Assembly (NCBI GenBank): GCA_018613035.1
Contig: JAGGRA010000028.1
Coordinates: 1 to 64,000 of the forward strand
Origin: Pseudomonas sp. ISL-84
GTDB lineage: Bacteria > Bacillota > Bacilli > Bacillales > Cytobacillaceae
Direction of reading: 5' to 3'
DNA length: 64,000 nt
The first letter of the stretch is position 1. The number at the start of each line of letters is the position of its first letter. The position numbers and the translations under genes were made by a program. Below are positions 28,856 through 37,953 of the stretch, in pieces. The notes below the pieces were generated by a model. The model saw only the letters and a list, made by a program, of their open reading frames with translations, was not told the DNA's origin and searched no databases.

Positions 28856-29231
28856 TTTAAAACCCCTTCAAAAACAGGAGATAACACATACGCAGTTGGT
28901 CAGGTATGCGGGAGCATCTGGAGATTTTAACCCGATCCATACTGTTGTCCCTGTCGGCGAAAAAGCCGGCTTAGGCGGAGTAATTGCCCATGGGATGCTT
29001 ATTATGGGAATGGCAGGAGAAGCATTAGGCACATGGTTTCCAAGAAAAGACTTAAGAATGTTTAAGGTTCGCTTTAGTAAAATGACCCGTCCCGGCGAAA
29101 AGCTGGCAATTGAAGGCAAAGTGATTAAAGAAACAGTGGAAGAAGGAGAGAAGAGATTGGCAGGCGAAGTGTTTGTTAGAAATGAAACAGGCGAATTGAA
29201 GCTATCAGGTAAGTTTCAAGTCAAAATTTAA
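28848..29231 (+). CDS. MaoC-type hydratase/dehydratase catalytic subunit
   Basis: 127 residues with the hydratase-2 motif YAGASGDFNPIH...GGVIAHGM, giving catalytic Asp26 and His31. It acts on enoyl/3-hydroxyacyl thioesters of CoA or ACP. Its start overlaps the end of the preceding partner gene by 8 bases, indicating an obligate pair as in HadAB-type enzymes. Downstream lies a decayed penicillin-acylase gene, not part of this pathway. Confidence 0.88.
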   Translation: MTDLKPLQKQEITHTQLVRYAGASGDFNPIHTVVPVGEKAGLGGVIAHGMLIMGMAGEALGTWFPRKDLRMFKVRFSKMTRPGEKLAIEGKVIKETVEEGEKRLAGEVFVRNETGELKLSGKFQVKI

Positions 29232-29239
29232 ATATAAGG

Positions 29240-30220
29240 ACGGTTTTCTAGTGAAGAACATGCAGGAGTCCAATTAAGGCCCAGGCAGCATGGAAAAAAT
29301 ATGCACTATGGGCCGGTGCTATCCCAACGCAGGCTGCATGTTGTCTTGATCGCTTTATATGCTTATATCTCCCGCTCGCTCCCCAGGACAGAGGACGAAA
29401 CAAAAATTGAATCCATATGCTCAAGTTATGGGTATCAGAGAAAAATGGAATTCCGCACCTCCATGATATCCGAAAAAAGCTCCCTACATAATAGCTAACA
29501 GTAACTTGGATATAGAAAGAAGCTTTGCATCTGTTACAACACCACCAGAGTTTAACGGCAGCAATAACTGGGTTGTCGCCGGCAGCAAAACAGCCTCCGG
29601 AAAACTAATGTGGCAGTTGATCCACATTGATCTTTAAGCACACCTTCCATCTAGTATCAAATGCACCTGGGTTCCCCTGAAATGAACGTTAGCGGTGTCA
29701 CTTTTGCCGGCATTCCGGGCATTATCCTCGGACCTAATGAACAGATTACATGGGAAGTAACCAATACTGGAACAGATGTTAAGGGTTTTTTATAGAAAAA
29801 AGGAATCCAGACAATAAAATAAGTTTCTATTTAAGGAAAAATGGGAAAAGGCAGAAGTATTGATGAACCAATAAAAGTAAAAGGCAAAGGAACCATTAAT
29901 TTCGAAGGATCAGTTACCCGCCATGGACCTGTCATTTCAGATTTTGCTGCAGATAGCGGCAAGGATACCATCCTGCCTTTGCAATGGACAGCCCTCGAAC
30001 GATCAAAGGAACTCGAAGCTATTCTAAAGAGAGAAGGGAGGATTCCTGGTGGAGAGCTGCCAATAAAGAAGATGGCACTGTAAACCATCGGGGATCGTGG
30101 AGGTTTGTGATAGATACTTCCAATAAGAATACAGCATTCCACCTGGTGGGGTGGGGTGGGGCCGGGCCAATCAAGCCACCCGCTGAGCCGCCGGTACCAT
30201 GGTCTAATGAATGACTGGGC
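29240..30220 (+). pseudogene. Degraded penicillin acylase (penicillin amidase) pseudogene
   Basis: Fragments in several frames read like one penicillin-amidase protein: NGSNNWVVAGSKTASGK (29550-29605), then after a frame change TPSI-stop-YQMHLGSPEMNVSGVT and FAGIPGIILGPNEQITWEVTN (29641-29780), then IDEPIKVKGKGT and TRHGPVISDFAADSGKD and LQWTALERSKELEAILK (29860-30030). SNNW is the autoprocessing site with the N-terminal nucleophile Ser, and the Trp expected after PSI is a TAG stop. At least three frameshifts or stops are visible. The 5' part is barely recognisable and the 3' part is missing after about 30100. Confidence 0.85.
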
Positions 30221-30413
30221 AGAGGGAAACTTTCATCAGACTAGCCTTCATGAACAGAGCAGCAAACATAAGCTGGTTTTAACACCATAAAACGCCACCG
30301 CTAAGCGGAGACAAAGTCGAAAAATAGTTATAAAATGTTCCTATTTGTTCATAGTTTTTTCATAATTTTCATGTACAATATAACCATACAGGCAGGAAAA
30401 AGGAGTTTTATTA

Positions 30414-30548
30414 ATGGCTAAGAAGCAGCTCGTTGATTTAGTTAACCGATTAAAGCAATCCGGTATTAAAGTAAGCTTTTCCAAGCCACGATCAAAAACT
30501 TTAATACTCATCAACCAAAACAAAAATTTATCATCTTCTGCAAATTAG
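30414..30548 (+). CDS. Small basic hypothetical protein (44 aa)
   Basis: Starts MAKKQLVDLVNRLKQSGIKV and ends in a Lys/Asn/Ser-rich tail. AAAAAGGAG lies 8 bases before the ATG and a strong terminator follows the stop, so it has the layout of a real monocistronic gene. The first 25 residues look like an amphipathic helix. I do not recognise it. Confidence 0.7.
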   Translation: MAKKQLVDLVNRLKQSGIKVSFSKPRSKTLILINQNKNLSSSAN

Positions 30549-30551
30549 GTG

Positions 30552-30590
30552 AAAAAATGGCGGATCCTGCATCCGCCATTTTTTTTATTT
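30552..30590 (+). terminator. Terminator of the 44-aa gene
   Basis: AAAAATGGCGGAT CCTGC ATCCGCCATTTTTTTT. Confidence 0.88.
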
Positions 30591-30650
30591 GGTAAAACTC
30601 GAGTGGTTCATTCCGCTCCAACCGAGTGGTGTTAAATTCCAATATATAAC

Positions 30651-31250
30651 TTAAATTTCCTTCATAATTTTATTAAAAACATCTTTTTTATCAAAATCTT
30701 CGCCCATAGGGAATTTCTTTATAAATTTATTATTCTCATCTAATAAATAAACAAAGGTGCTATGAACATAAAACCCATCTCCCGGATCTCGATACTGAAA
30801 TTGGAACGTGTTAGCCAGCTCCTGGATTTCGTATTGATCCTGCTTTAAGTTATCCGGATCTGCTGTAAGCAAAATCCAATTACCGTCATTTTCAATGTCA
30901 AAGGTATTCATATATTTTCTGAGTACCTCTGTTGTATCCCTGTAAGGGTCAATAGTCACTGTCACAAATTGGACTTCCTCTCCAAAAACACCTTCTTCTT
31001 CAAGGTCATTTTTGAGCATGTTCATTCTCTGTGTTGTTGTAGGGCAGATATCCGGGCAGTGCGTATAAATAAATTCGACGAGCTTCAGTTTTTTTTCAGA
31101 TTCGGCAAAATCATATACCTCATCATTAGCGGTTACCAGTGTAATATTGTCAGGAATCTTTGCGGTCATGTCACGTATGATAAAAAAAGAAATGCCGGCA
31201 GCAATGCCTATGATTACAATGAGCGTGCTAATTATATAAATCTTTTTCAT
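30651..31250 (-). CDS. SCO1/SenC-type copper chaperone (YpmQ-like)
   Basis: 199 residues. N-terminal membrane anchor (about 4-25), then a thioredoxin-fold domain with the copper ligands Cys65 and Cys69 (YTHCPDICPTT) and His163 (YVHSTFVY). SCO proteins deliver copper to the CuA site of cytochrome c oxidase on the outer face of the membrane. The ATG at 31250 is preferred, with GGGAGGGG upstream; the longer frame adds 12 residues without support. Single gene. Confidence 0.92.
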   Translation of the reverse strand: MKKIYIISTLIVIIGIAAGISFFIIRDMTAKIPDNITLVTANDEVYDFAESEKKLKLVEFIYTHCPDICPTTTQRMNMLKNDLEEEGVFGEEVQFVTVTIDPYRDTTEVLRKYMNTFDIENDGNWILLTADPDNLKQDQYEIQELANTFQFQYRDPGDGFYVHSTFVYLLDENNKFIKKFPMGEDFDKKDVFNKIMKEI

Positions 31251-31337
31251 TATTTCCCCTCCCAATATAAAGATAAATAATATCACACGAAAATCCTATG
31301 GATAATATGTGAACATATTTATATAGTGGGGAATTTT

Positions 31338-31490
31338 ATAAAAATGGCTGAGCCTGTTGACTTGTGTGTTTTTCCCTTGCAGGCACAAAGTGAATAGCCA
31401 AGAGGTCCAGGAGCCTCCCGATGCACCTGCAGGGTATCCATTTGACACGCTCCTCCCGCTGAGAAAGAACTTTAAAACAGCAAATAGGAT
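31338..31490. repeat. Badly decayed dispersed repeat
   Basis: Pieces such as GCCTGTTGACTTG, CCAGGAGCCTCCCG, CACCTGCAGGG and CGCTCCTCCCGCTGAG recall scrambled parts of the dispersed repeat core on the opposite strand. No gene is visible in it. Confidence 0.4.
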
Positions 31491-31500
31491 GGAAGGATAG

Positions 31501-31530
31501 AAAAAAGGAACCCCGCAAGGTTCCTTTTCT
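31501..31530 (-). terminator. Terminator of the aldehyde dehydrogenase gene
   Basis: AAAAGGAACC and GGTTCCTTTT arms; on the minus strand it ends in TTTTTTC. Confidence 0.8.
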
Positions 31531-31545
31531 GTATTATTTAATCGT

Positions 31546-33030
31546 TTACTTCATTGAAATCCAAACACTCTTTACCTCTGTATAGTTATCAAGAGCGTAG
31601 GATCCCATTTCACGGCCGATGCCGGACTGCTTATATCCGCCGAATGGAGAAGCTGCATCGAACGCATTGTAGCAGTTAACCCAAACTGTTCCGGCACGAA
31701 GCTTGTTGGCTACATAGTGGGCATTTGCAACGTCGCGCGTCCACACGCCAGCAGCCAATCCATATTCACTGTTATTTGCACGATTGATTAACTCATCAAT
31801 ATCGTCATATGGCATTGCAGAAATGACCGGTCCAAAGATTTCTTCTTTTGCGATTGTCATTTCATCACGAACATCTGCAAAAATAGTAGGGGAGACAAAA
31901 TAACCCTGCTCCTGTGGCTTGTCACCGCCTGCTACAAGCTGCGCACCTTCGCTTAAGCCTTTTTCAATATAGCCAAGAACGCGGTTTTGCTGTTCAGCAG
32001 AAACTAGCGGGCCAATTTCTGTGTCAGCGTGAATCCCTGCACCCTGCTTGATTTTCTTAGCATGTGAAGCCATATCAGCTACTACATTATCAAACTGCTT
32101 TTTCTGGATAAATACACGTGAACCTGCACAGCAAACCTGTCCCTGGTTAAACATTACACCGTTAAGCGCTCCTGGAATGGCTTTTGATAAATCAGCATCA
32201 GGAAGGATAATGTTAGGTGATTTTCCGCCTAGCTCAAGCGTAACACGTTTAAGAGTCTTGGAAGCATTGGACATGATCAGTTTTCCTACTTCAGTAGAAC
32301 CAGTGAAAGCAATCTTGTCTACTAATGGATGGTCAACTAGCGGCTGGCCAGCTGTTTCTCCAAAGCCTGGAACAATATTTACAACCCCTGGCGGGAAGCC
32401 GGCTTCTTCCATTAATTCAGCCAGATATAAAGCAGATAAAGGTGTCTGCTCTGCTGGTTTTAGAACCACTGTACATCCAGTTGCCAGGGCAGCTCCAAGC
32501 TTCCACATCGCCATAAGAAGAGGGAAGTTCCAAGGAATAATTTGTCCTACAACACCAACAGCTTCATGGCGTGTATAGTTGAAGAACGGCCCGTTAACAG
32601 GAATTGTTTGGCCAACAATTTTCGTAGACCAGCCTGCATAATACCGCATATGCTCAACAGCCAGCGGAATATCGGCATTGGAAGTTTCACGGATAGGCTT
32701 ACCGTTATCCAAAGTTTCAAGCTGTGCCAATTCTTTACTGTTTTCTTCCATTAAATCAGCAAGCTTATACATAAGACGGCTGCGCTTAGAAGCGCTCATT
32801 TTTGACCATTTACCTTCATCAAAAGCTTTACGAGCAGCCTTAACAGCCAAGTCTATATCTTCCGCACCGGCTTCATAAACAGTTGCAAGAACTTCACCTG
32901 TAGCAGGATTATACGTATCGAATGTTTTCTGGGATTTGCTTTCAACAAATTCACCATTGATATATAATTTTTTCTTTCCGCTTAAGAACTTTTCTACCTT
33001 TTCTTTTAACCCTACAGTTAGTTGACTCAT
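31546..33030 (-). CDS. NAD(P)-dependent aldehyde dehydrogenase (DhaS/ALDH class 1-like)
   Basis: 494 residues. Oxidises aldehydes to carboxylates. Catalytic Cys300 ([12 protein letters not shown]), general base Glu266 (LELGGKSPN), Asn168 (PWNFP) and the Rossmann FTGSTEVG are all present. It is closest in character to the Bacillus DhaS/AldA group with broad aldehyde substrates; the physiological substrate cannot be read from sequence. AAGGAGG lies before the ATG, and a perfect cre site is 66 bp upstream, so carbon catabolite control by CcpA is likely. Confidence 0.93.
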   Translation of the reverse strand: MSQLTVGLKEKVEKFLSGKKKLYINGEFVESKSQKTFDTYNPATGEVLATVYEAGAEDIDLAVKAARKAFDEGKWSKMSASKRSRLMYKLADLMEENSKELAQLETLDNGKPIRETSNADIPLAVEHMRYYAGWSTKIVGQTIPVNGPFFNYTRHEAVGVVGQIIPWNFPLLMAMWKLGAALATGCTVVLKPAEQTPLSALYLAELMEEAGFPPGVVNIVPGFGETAGQPLVDHPLVDKIAFTGSTEVGKLIMSNASKTLKRVTLELGGKSPNIILPDADLSKAIPGALNGVMFNQGQVCCAGSRVFIQKKQFDNVVADMASHAKKIKQGAGIHADTEIGPLVSAEQQNRVLGYIEKGLSEGAQLVAGGDKPQEQGYFVSPTIFADVRDEMTIAKEEIFGPVISAMPYDDIDELINRANNSEYGLAAGVWTRDVANAHYVANKLRAGTVWVNCYNAFDAASPFGGYKQSGIGREMGSYALDNYTEVKSVWISMK

Positions 33031-33095
33031 ATAATTCCTCCTTAAAATAGTAGTCTATGTATTTCTTGGTGCTAAAATTGATAGAAGAACAACTA

Positions 33096-33109
33096 TGGTA
33101 ACGCTTACA
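33096..33109 (-). promoter_or_regulatory. cre (CcpA) site upstream of aldehyde dehydrogenase
   Basis: Minus strand TGTAAGCGTTACCA fits the cre consensus TGWAARCGYTWNCW at all 14 positions. Confidence 0.8.
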
Positions 33110-33221
33110 TAGGTATGTTAACACTATTAAAACTATAAAATCAACTCTGAATTAAAATAATTTTCAGATAACATTCGACAATTTCTGAATAATCCTTTGA
33201 ACAAGAAAATAGTTAGCAAGA

Positions 33222-33252
33222 AAAAAGCATACCGGTTTCGGTATGCTTTTTA
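33222..33252 (-). terminator. nupC terminator
   Basis: AAAAAGCATACC and GGTATGCTTTTT arms close to the nupC stop. Confidence 0.85.
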
Positions 33253-33256
33253 TCTA

Positions 33257-34483
33257 TTAAAGTAACATCCCTGCAATAGCAGCACTTAAAAGCGATGCCA
33301 AAGCACCAGCAATTACAGCGCGAACGCCAAGCTTCGCAATATCACTTCTGCGATCTGGGGCCAAATTTCCAAGACCGCCAAGAAGAATGGCCATTGAGGA
33401 AATATTGGCAAAACCGCAAAGTGCAAAACTAACTACAGCAACTGTCTTAGGGGACAGGCTGCTGATTTCCGGAGCAAATGATGAATAAGCAACAAATTCA
33501 TTCAAGACAAGCTTTTGGCCGATATATCCGCCTGCCTGTACAGCTTCTGCCCACGGAACACCAACAGCAAAAGCAAGAGGAGCGAACACAAATCCCAGAA
33601 TCGTTTCTAGTGTCAGGTTTTCAAATCCGAAGATTCCGCCTGCAAAACCAATGATTCCATTAATAAGAGCAACTAAAGCGATAAAAGCAAGAAGCATTGC
33701 CCCAATATTTAAAGCAAGCTGCAGACCAACACTAGCACCGCGTGCAGCTGCGTCTACTACATTAACAGATTCAGTATCTTTTTCGATGGTAATGTCGTCT
33801 GTCGTTTCAGAGACTTCTGTTTCAGGTATCATGATTTTAGCCAGTACCAGACCCGCAGGTGCAGCCATGAAGCTGGCAGCCAGCAAGTACTCAAGCGGTA
33901 CACCAAGCAAAGAATATCCAATTAAAACGGAACCTGCCACCGACGCAAGACCGCCAGTCATTACTGCAAAAAGTTCAGATCTTGTCATTTTATTTAAGAA
34001 AGGGCGGACAATTAACGGTGCTTCAGTTTGCCCGACAAAAATATTGGCTGCTGCAGACATTGATTCTGCTTTACTTGTTCCTAGAAGTTTGGAAAGTCCT
34101 CCGCCAATCACTTTAATGATTACTTGCATGATCCCAGTGTAATAAAGCACTGAAATCAGGGAAGAGAAGAAGATAACAGTTGTCAGTACTTGGAACGCAA
34201 AAACGAAACCTACACCTGAACCTTCCTGAAATAATCCTCCGAATAAGAAGTTAATTCCTTCATTTGCGTAACTGACAATATTATTTACTCCTAACGTTAG
34301 CTTTTCTAAAGCTTTTTTTCCCAGTTCCCATTTAAGAACTGCAAATGCGAAACCAAATTGGATGGCCAGTCCGCCAAGTATTGTTCTTAAATTGATTGCC
34401 TTTCGATTAGATGAAAGAAGAAGGGCAATACCCAGTACAGTGGAAATCCCCAATAGACCCCAGATAAAACTCATGTTGGACAC
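33257..34483 (-). CDS. nupC: Concentrative nucleoside transporter (NupC family)
   Basis: 408 residues with about nine membrane segments. Cation-coupled nucleoside uptake. Family signatures: an N-terminal Nucleos_tra2_N segment, the central Gate-like block ([31 protein letters not shown]) and the C-terminal [36 protein letters not shown] precedes the ATG. Two cre-like sites and a palindromic operator candidate lie within 140 bp upstream, suggesting catabolite repression plus a specific regulator. Confidence 0.94.
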   Translation of the reverse strand: MSNMSFIWGLLGISTVLGIALLLSSNRKAINLRTILGGLAIQFGFAFAVLKWELGKKALEKLTLGVNNIVSYANEGINFLFGGLFQEGSGVGFVFAFQVLTTVIFFSSLISVLYYTGIMQVIIKVIGGGLSKLLGTSKAESMSAAANIFVGQTEAPLIVRPFLNKMTRSELFAVMTGGLASVAGSVLIGYSLLGVPLEYLLAASFMAAPAGLVLAKIMIPETEVSETTDDITIEKDTESVNVVDAAARGASVGLQLALNIGAMLLAFIALVALINGIIGFAGGIFGFENLTLETILGFVFAPLAFAVGVPWAEAVQAGGYIGQKLVLNEFVAYSSFAPEISSLSPKTVAVVSFALCGFANISSMAILLGGLGNLAPDRRSDIAKLGVRAVIAGALASLLSAAIAGMLL

Positions 34484-34507
34484 CTCTTTTGTTGTATTTA
34501 AACTCCA

Positions 34508-34521
34508 TGAAAACGTTTTTA
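34508..34521. promoter_or_regulatory. cre-like site 1 upstream of nupC
   Basis: TGAAAACGTTTTTA matches 13 of 14 cre consensus positions, 25 bp before the start codon. Confidence 0.6.
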
Positions 34522-34566
34522 TGAAACGTCAAAATTTTAGACCTCTTGATAGAGAGGTAGGTGAGT

Positions 34567-34581
34567 AGACGTCAGACATCT
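34567..34581. promoter_or_regulatory. Palindromic operator candidate upstream of nupC
   Basis: AGACGTCAGACATCT is a 15-bp palindrome with one mismatched pair (AGAYGTC-W-GACRTCT), the form of GntR-family operators. No matching regulator gene is nearby. Confidence 0.45.
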
Positions 34582-34607
34582 AACTTGTTTACATGTTCAT
34601 TTTAACA

Positions 34608-34621
34608 TGAATACGTTTACA
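34608..34621. promoter_or_regulatory. cre-like site 2 upstream of nupC
   Basis: TGAATACGTTTACA matches 13 of 14 cre consensus positions. Confidence 0.55.
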
Positions 34622-34730
34622 GTAAAGAGTTTTTTTATGCCAAATTAGATTTGAATTTTAGTCTTCATATTTTTGACACAATAAGGTATTTAAAAATCCT
34701 TTATTGGGTAAACAGTATTTCTATAAATTA

Positions 34731-35186
34731 GGCTGTTTTCTAAAAGATTGTTATTTTTGAATAGATTTGTGAATAGAAACATTGATAAATAAGGCTGGCT
34801 GATTGGAGCGTAAGGGGCTAATCCCGCGAAAATGTATTCACATTTACTTGGTGCTGTGATGATTCTAGGATGCTTATTCAAAGTCCTGCGGGAGGAGTGG
34901 GACAGGTGAAACCCCATAGTCCTGGACCGGAATTCAACTGTTCTTGCTTATGAGTTCAGCCCGTTGAATTCCGCTGCGGGCACTCAGCGAACCCGCGGGG
35001 AGGAACGGGAGCCTCCTCGGCTTCGCCTGTGGGGTCTCCCGCTCCCTCTCCTCCCGCAGGAGTCAAGCACCCTCCGCTCCAATCAACTCAGTAAATTAAA
35101 CTAAGTTAATAAAAAACAACAAACTTTACGAAAACAACCTACTCGAACCTCTCCTTACTACTTGTTGAAAAAGCAACAAAACAGCC
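34731..35186. repeat. Two dispersed repeats head-to-head
   Basis: Outer arms GGCTGTTTTCTAAAAGATTG and CAACAAAACAGCC. The left copy runs on the plus strand (GATTGGAGCGTAAGG ... CCTGCGGGAGGAGTGGGACAGGTG ... GGACCGGAATTCAAC). The right copy is in opposite orientation (GTTGAATTCCG ... CCGCGGGGAGG ... CCTGTGGGGTCTCCCG ... CTCCCGCAGGAGTC ... CCTCCGCTCCAATCAAC). The 815-bp gap 34484-35298 holds this, the nupC regulatory sites and the MFS promoter, but no gene. Confidence 0.8.
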
Positions 35187-35298
35187 CATAAATTAAAATA
35201 GGAAGGATCAAACCCAATACTTTCAAAAAGTGGTAAAATGATAGTTGTTTTCCTTAGTTTGAAGAGAATCTACATAGAAAGCAGCGAGGGATACACAT

Positions 35299-36483
35299 AT
35301 GGAAAAGAGTAAAGTTGTAAAGAAAAATATATTAACAATGCAGGGTTTTTATCTTCTGACTTTCTTTGGTATAGGCAGCATGTTTCCATTATTGAGCGTA
35401 TATTTAAGTGAGGTTGAAAAGCTGAACGGTTATCAAATAGGCATGATCATGTCTGTAAGCCCCATCATCATGATTTTTTTCCAGCCTTTGTGGGGGGTAA
35501 TATCTGATAAGACAAATTCCCCAATAAAAATTTTGGCCGCCACAACTTTTGTTGCTGGCCTTTTAGGGTTAGGATTCCTGGTTAATAGCAGCTACATTTG
35601 GCTTTTGATTATTGCAGTTTGTGTAGCTATATTTCAAAGTGCTATTATACCTGTCTCTGATAGCATTTCCATTCAATATACGAGCAAGGTGAAATATGAT
35701 TACGGAAAGGTAAGATTATTGGGATCTCTAGGTTTTGGCATAGCAGTGTTTATAATGGGCAGACTCTCCGAGATCACACCTAAAGTCATATTTTTATCTT
35801 TTTTTCTTTCACTTGCTTTAGCAGCTATGCTGGCCATTAAAATGCCCGCAGAAAAGAGCAAGCCTAACCGCAACGTCATTAGCGGTATAAAAGAAATTCT
35901 ATCATTTAAGAAATTCATCCTTTTCCTGGGAATTACATTCCTCATTTTTGGACCGAACTTGGCTAACAATACTTACTTTGGTTTGTTTATTGAAGATAGC
36001 GGTGGTACCTATACGGGGATCGGGATTGCATTCTTAATTGCTGTCTTATCAGAAATTCCGTTCATGAGGGCTGCAGGAAGCTGGATTTATAGGATAGGCA
36101 TTCTCCAAGTCGCTGCGATTGCAGGAATTGTGTCGCTAATCCGATGGCTGCTTTATTTCATGGAACCAAGCCTTGCTATTATATATGGAACGGCAGTCAT
36201 TCAGGGTTTTTCGATTGGGCTATTTATTCCGGCCGGTCTTCAATACATTCGTGATATCGCTCCCATTCATATCACGGCCACAGCCATTACTCTCTATTCG
36301 GCAATTGGCAATGGCCTGGGAAACTGGTTCTGCACCTTTATTGGAGGCATCATCTATGAAGAATTCAGTATTTATGCCGTCTATTTATTTTTCAGTCTGC
36401 TTGCTCTTTTAGGTGTACTGTTAAATTTCTGGCTACTTCATGAAGAAAAGGCCAAAGACACAGCAGGGGCAGCAGTTCAATAA
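35299..36483 (+). CDS. MFS transporter (MFS_1-like / LacY-like)
   Basis: 394 residues with twelve predicted membrane segments in two halves. The N-terminal GSMFPLLSVYLSEVEKLNGYQIGMIMSVSPI and MIFFQPLWGVISDKTN are typical of the MFS_1_like/LacY-like group (YwbF type). KYDYGKVRLLGSLGFG is the loop 4-5 motif. The substrate is unknown. A GCGAGGGA ribosome site precedes the ATG. Single gene with its own terminator. Confidence 0.88.
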   Translation: MEKSKVVKKNILTMQGFYLLTFFGIGSMFPLLSVYLSEVEKLNGYQIGMIMSVSPIIMIFFQPLWGVISDKTNSPIKILAATTFVAGLLGLGFLVNSSYIWLLIIAVCVAIFQSAIIPVSDSISIQYTSKVKYDYGKVRLLGSLGFGIAVFIMGRLSEITPKVIFLSFFLSLALAAMLAIKMPAEKSKPNRNVISGIKEILSFKKFILFLGITFLIFGPNLANNTYFGLFIEDSGGTYTGIGIAFLIAVLSEIPFMRAAGSWIYRIGILQVAAIAGIVSLIRWLLYFMEPSLAIIYGTAVIQGFSIGLFIPAGLQYIRDIAPIHITATAITLYSAIGNGLGNWFCTFIGGIIYEEFSIYAVYLFFSLLALLGVLLNFWLLHEEKAKDTAGAAVQ

Positions 36484-36499
36484 TCTTTATAATGCTATA

Positions 36500-36536
36500 A
36501 AAAATGCCGGAGACTGAGTCTTCCAGCATTTTTTAT
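36500..36536 (+). terminator. MFS gene terminator
   Basis: AAAATGCCGGAGACT and GTCTTCCAGCATTTTTT arms. Confidence 0.85.
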
Positions 36537-36544
36537 ATTAATTT

Positions 36545-36705
36545 TTTGGCTCTGTTAAAGCATATTTGCACCCTGTTGATTGGAGTGGAAGGAGCGAGAT
36601 CCTCGAAAGTGCATTCGCATTTACTTCGTGCAGTGTTAATTCGGGGATGTTTATTCAACGTCCAGCGGGAGTAGGAGTGTAAATCAACAGGCAGGTTTAA
36701 AGAAA
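36545..36705. repeat. Dispersed imperfect-inverted repeat, copy 5
   Basis: TTGGCTCTGTTAAAGC, then CACCCTGTTGATTGGAGTGG at left; TAAATCAACAGGCAGGTTTAA at right. The middle is shortened and contains CGAAAGTGCATTCGCATTTACTTCG, shared with copies at 34.8 and 58.7 kb. Confidence 0.8.
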
Positions 36706-36790
36706 TCATAAAAAAATCATAGGCGGTTATAAATGCCCATTCGGGACGAGCATCTATTTCATAGACTGAAACTAGATGTCAGGAGGTGTT

Positions 36791-36889
36791 ATGATGAGCG
36801 CGGGTGCAGGTTACGGCGGCGGTTTTGCATTAATCGTTGTCCTGTTTATTCTTTTAATTATCGTAGGTGCCTCTTACTGGAGTTACTAA
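36791..36889 (+). CDS. YjcZ-family small sporulation membrane protein
   Basis: 32 residues: a short Gly-rich start (AGAGYGGGFALIVV) and one hydrophobic helix ending GASYWSY. This is the pattern of YjcZ/YosX-type small proteins of spore formers. CAGGAGGTG lies 3 bases before the first ATG; the ATG at 36794 has better spacing and may be the real start. A terminator follows. Confidence 0.88.
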   Translation: MMSAGAGYGGGFALIVVLFILLIIVGASYWSY

Positions 36890-36945
36890 TAATTACTCCT
36901 GAAGACCAAAAGATTAAGTTCCGCATTTAAATAGATGTGCGGGAA

Positions 36946-36978
36946 GAAAATCTGTCCAGAAATTGGGCAGATTTTTTA
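36946..36978 (+). terminator. yjcZ terminator
   Basis: AAAATCTGTCC AGAAATT GGGCAGATTTTTT. Confidence 0.85.
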
Positions 36979-37071
36979 ATTGCCTGCACGCAGCATTAAA
37001 ATGCTCAGTATGGTAATCAGCATTATGTCCAAAATAAGGATAGTTCTTATTTTGAAAGGAGGGTTTCTTAC

Positions 37072-37281
37072 ATGGATAAGAAGGACAGCAAGGACAGTGC
37101 AAACATTGCAGGAAGATATTATGAAACAGAAGATTATAAACGCAGCGATCAGCTTTCATCAGGATTGGCAACTACACATGAACAAGTAAGCGACACATAC
37201 ATGGAGGGTCAGGCGGATGCAGTAATCGAAGATGTTGTTGGAGTGGACATTTCCATTCCCCACAAGGGCTACGATGAATAA
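37072..37281 (+). CDS. DUF4025 / YozQ-family small protein
   Basis: 69 residues, acidic and soluble. YKRSDQLSSGLATTHEQVSDTYMEG and the ending IPHKGYDE match the DUF4025 (YozQ) family of Bacillus; function unknown. AAAGGAGGG lies 8 bases before the ATG. A second small gene follows 25 bp later, probably cotranscribed. Confidence 0.85.
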   Translation: MDKKDSKDSANIAGRYYETEDYKRSDQLSSGLATTHEQVSDTYMEGQADAVIEDVVGVDISIPHKGYDE

Positions 37282-37306
37282 GATAATAGGAAAAGAGGGT
37301 TCATAA

Positions 37307-37468
37307 ATGACGCCAAAAGAAGCACAAGATGACATGAACCAATATAAAATGCCAAAAGCGCTGCTACAAAAAAAGACTTCTTCCTATCGAGTAGGGTACC
37401 AGGCCACAACAGGCAACCAGACACCTGGAGAACCTGAAGCAGGAAAGAGATCTGATGAACAAAATTAA
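37307..37468 (+). CDS. Small hydrophilic hypothetical protein (53 aa)
   Basis: Begins MTPKEAQDDMNQYKMPKALLQKK, followed by a Thr/Gly/Glu-rich tail. AAAGAGGG lies 7 bases before the ATG and it follows the YozQ-like gene by 25 bp, so it is probably the second gene of that unit. Not recognised; likely disordered. Confidence 0.65.
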   Translation: MTPKEAQDDMNQYKMPKALLQKKTSSYRVGYQATTGNQTPGEPEAGKRSDEQN

Positions 37469-37479
37469 AAGCTTACCAT

Positions 37480-37740
37480 GGTTGGTTGATTAAATCGAAA
37501 GTTGCACAAGATCCCCAAGATTGCCTTCAGACTTCCAACGTTGGATTGATTTAAGGATTATGATTCATCGTCCGGCAGGATGAGCAATCCGCCGGGACTT
37601 CGGAATCACCGCTATTCCGGTACCTTTATAGATTGAAATCAACAGTTAACAAATCGAAAGAATAAAAAATGAGGGCTGTTTTCTAGAAGATTGTTGTTTT
37701 TGTATAGATTATGTGAACAACAAAGTTTGCGAAAACAGCC
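37480..37740. repeat. Decayed dispersed repeat plus a stand-alone terminal-arm hairpin
   Basis: 37486-37650 runs from GGTTGATTAAATCG to GATTGAAATCAACAG with a scrambled core. 37674-37740 consists only of the outer arms GGCTGTTTTCTAGAAGATTGTTGTTTTT and CAACAAAGTTTGCGAAAACAGCC with almost no core between them, like an empty copy of the type at 11.5 and 34.7 kb. (The first arm is quoted in full as two parts: GGCTGTTTTCTAG plus AAGATTG...). Confidence 0.65.
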
Positions 37741-37852
37741 AAAAAGAAAGAGAAGCCGGAAGCGGCTTCTCTTTCTTTTTTTGCCTTTGCAATATTTCCA
37801 TTATTTCTCGAAGATCCAATCGATAGAAATGAAGCAGATGTGTTTCTTTCAT
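37709..37852 (-). CDS. Possible small protein (47 aa) running into a repeat
   Basis: ATG at 37852 with AAGGAGA 6 bases upstream gives MKETHLLHFYRLDLREIMEILQ then a Lys-rich stretch. The frame crosses the terminator hairpin and the repeat arm, so the original stop codon was probably lost or the frame is fortuitous. Not recognised. Confidence 0.35.
   Translation of the reverse strand: MKETHLLHFYRLDLREIMEILQRQKKKEKPLPASLSFWLFSQTLLFT
37741..37787. terminator. Strong bidirectional terminator
   Basis: AAAGAAAGAGAAGCC and GGCTTCTCTTTCTTTTTTT arms around GGAAGC. Confidence 0.85.
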
Positions 37853-37953
37853 GATTGTCTCCTTAATAGACTCAACTTCGAGCCTACAAACCCTCCTGAA
37901 TAGTTCTTATGCTGATAATTCGGTAAAAAAAGAAAAGCCATAAAAAAAAATAA

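Noticed and set aside
29831-30142. 103-aa minus-strand and 80-aa and 76-aa plus-strand frames
   Set aside because: They are pieces of, or antisense to, the penicillin-acylase pseudogene.
37691-37903. 70-aa plus-strand frame
   Set aside because: Spans a repeat arm and a terminator hairpin; no ribosome site.
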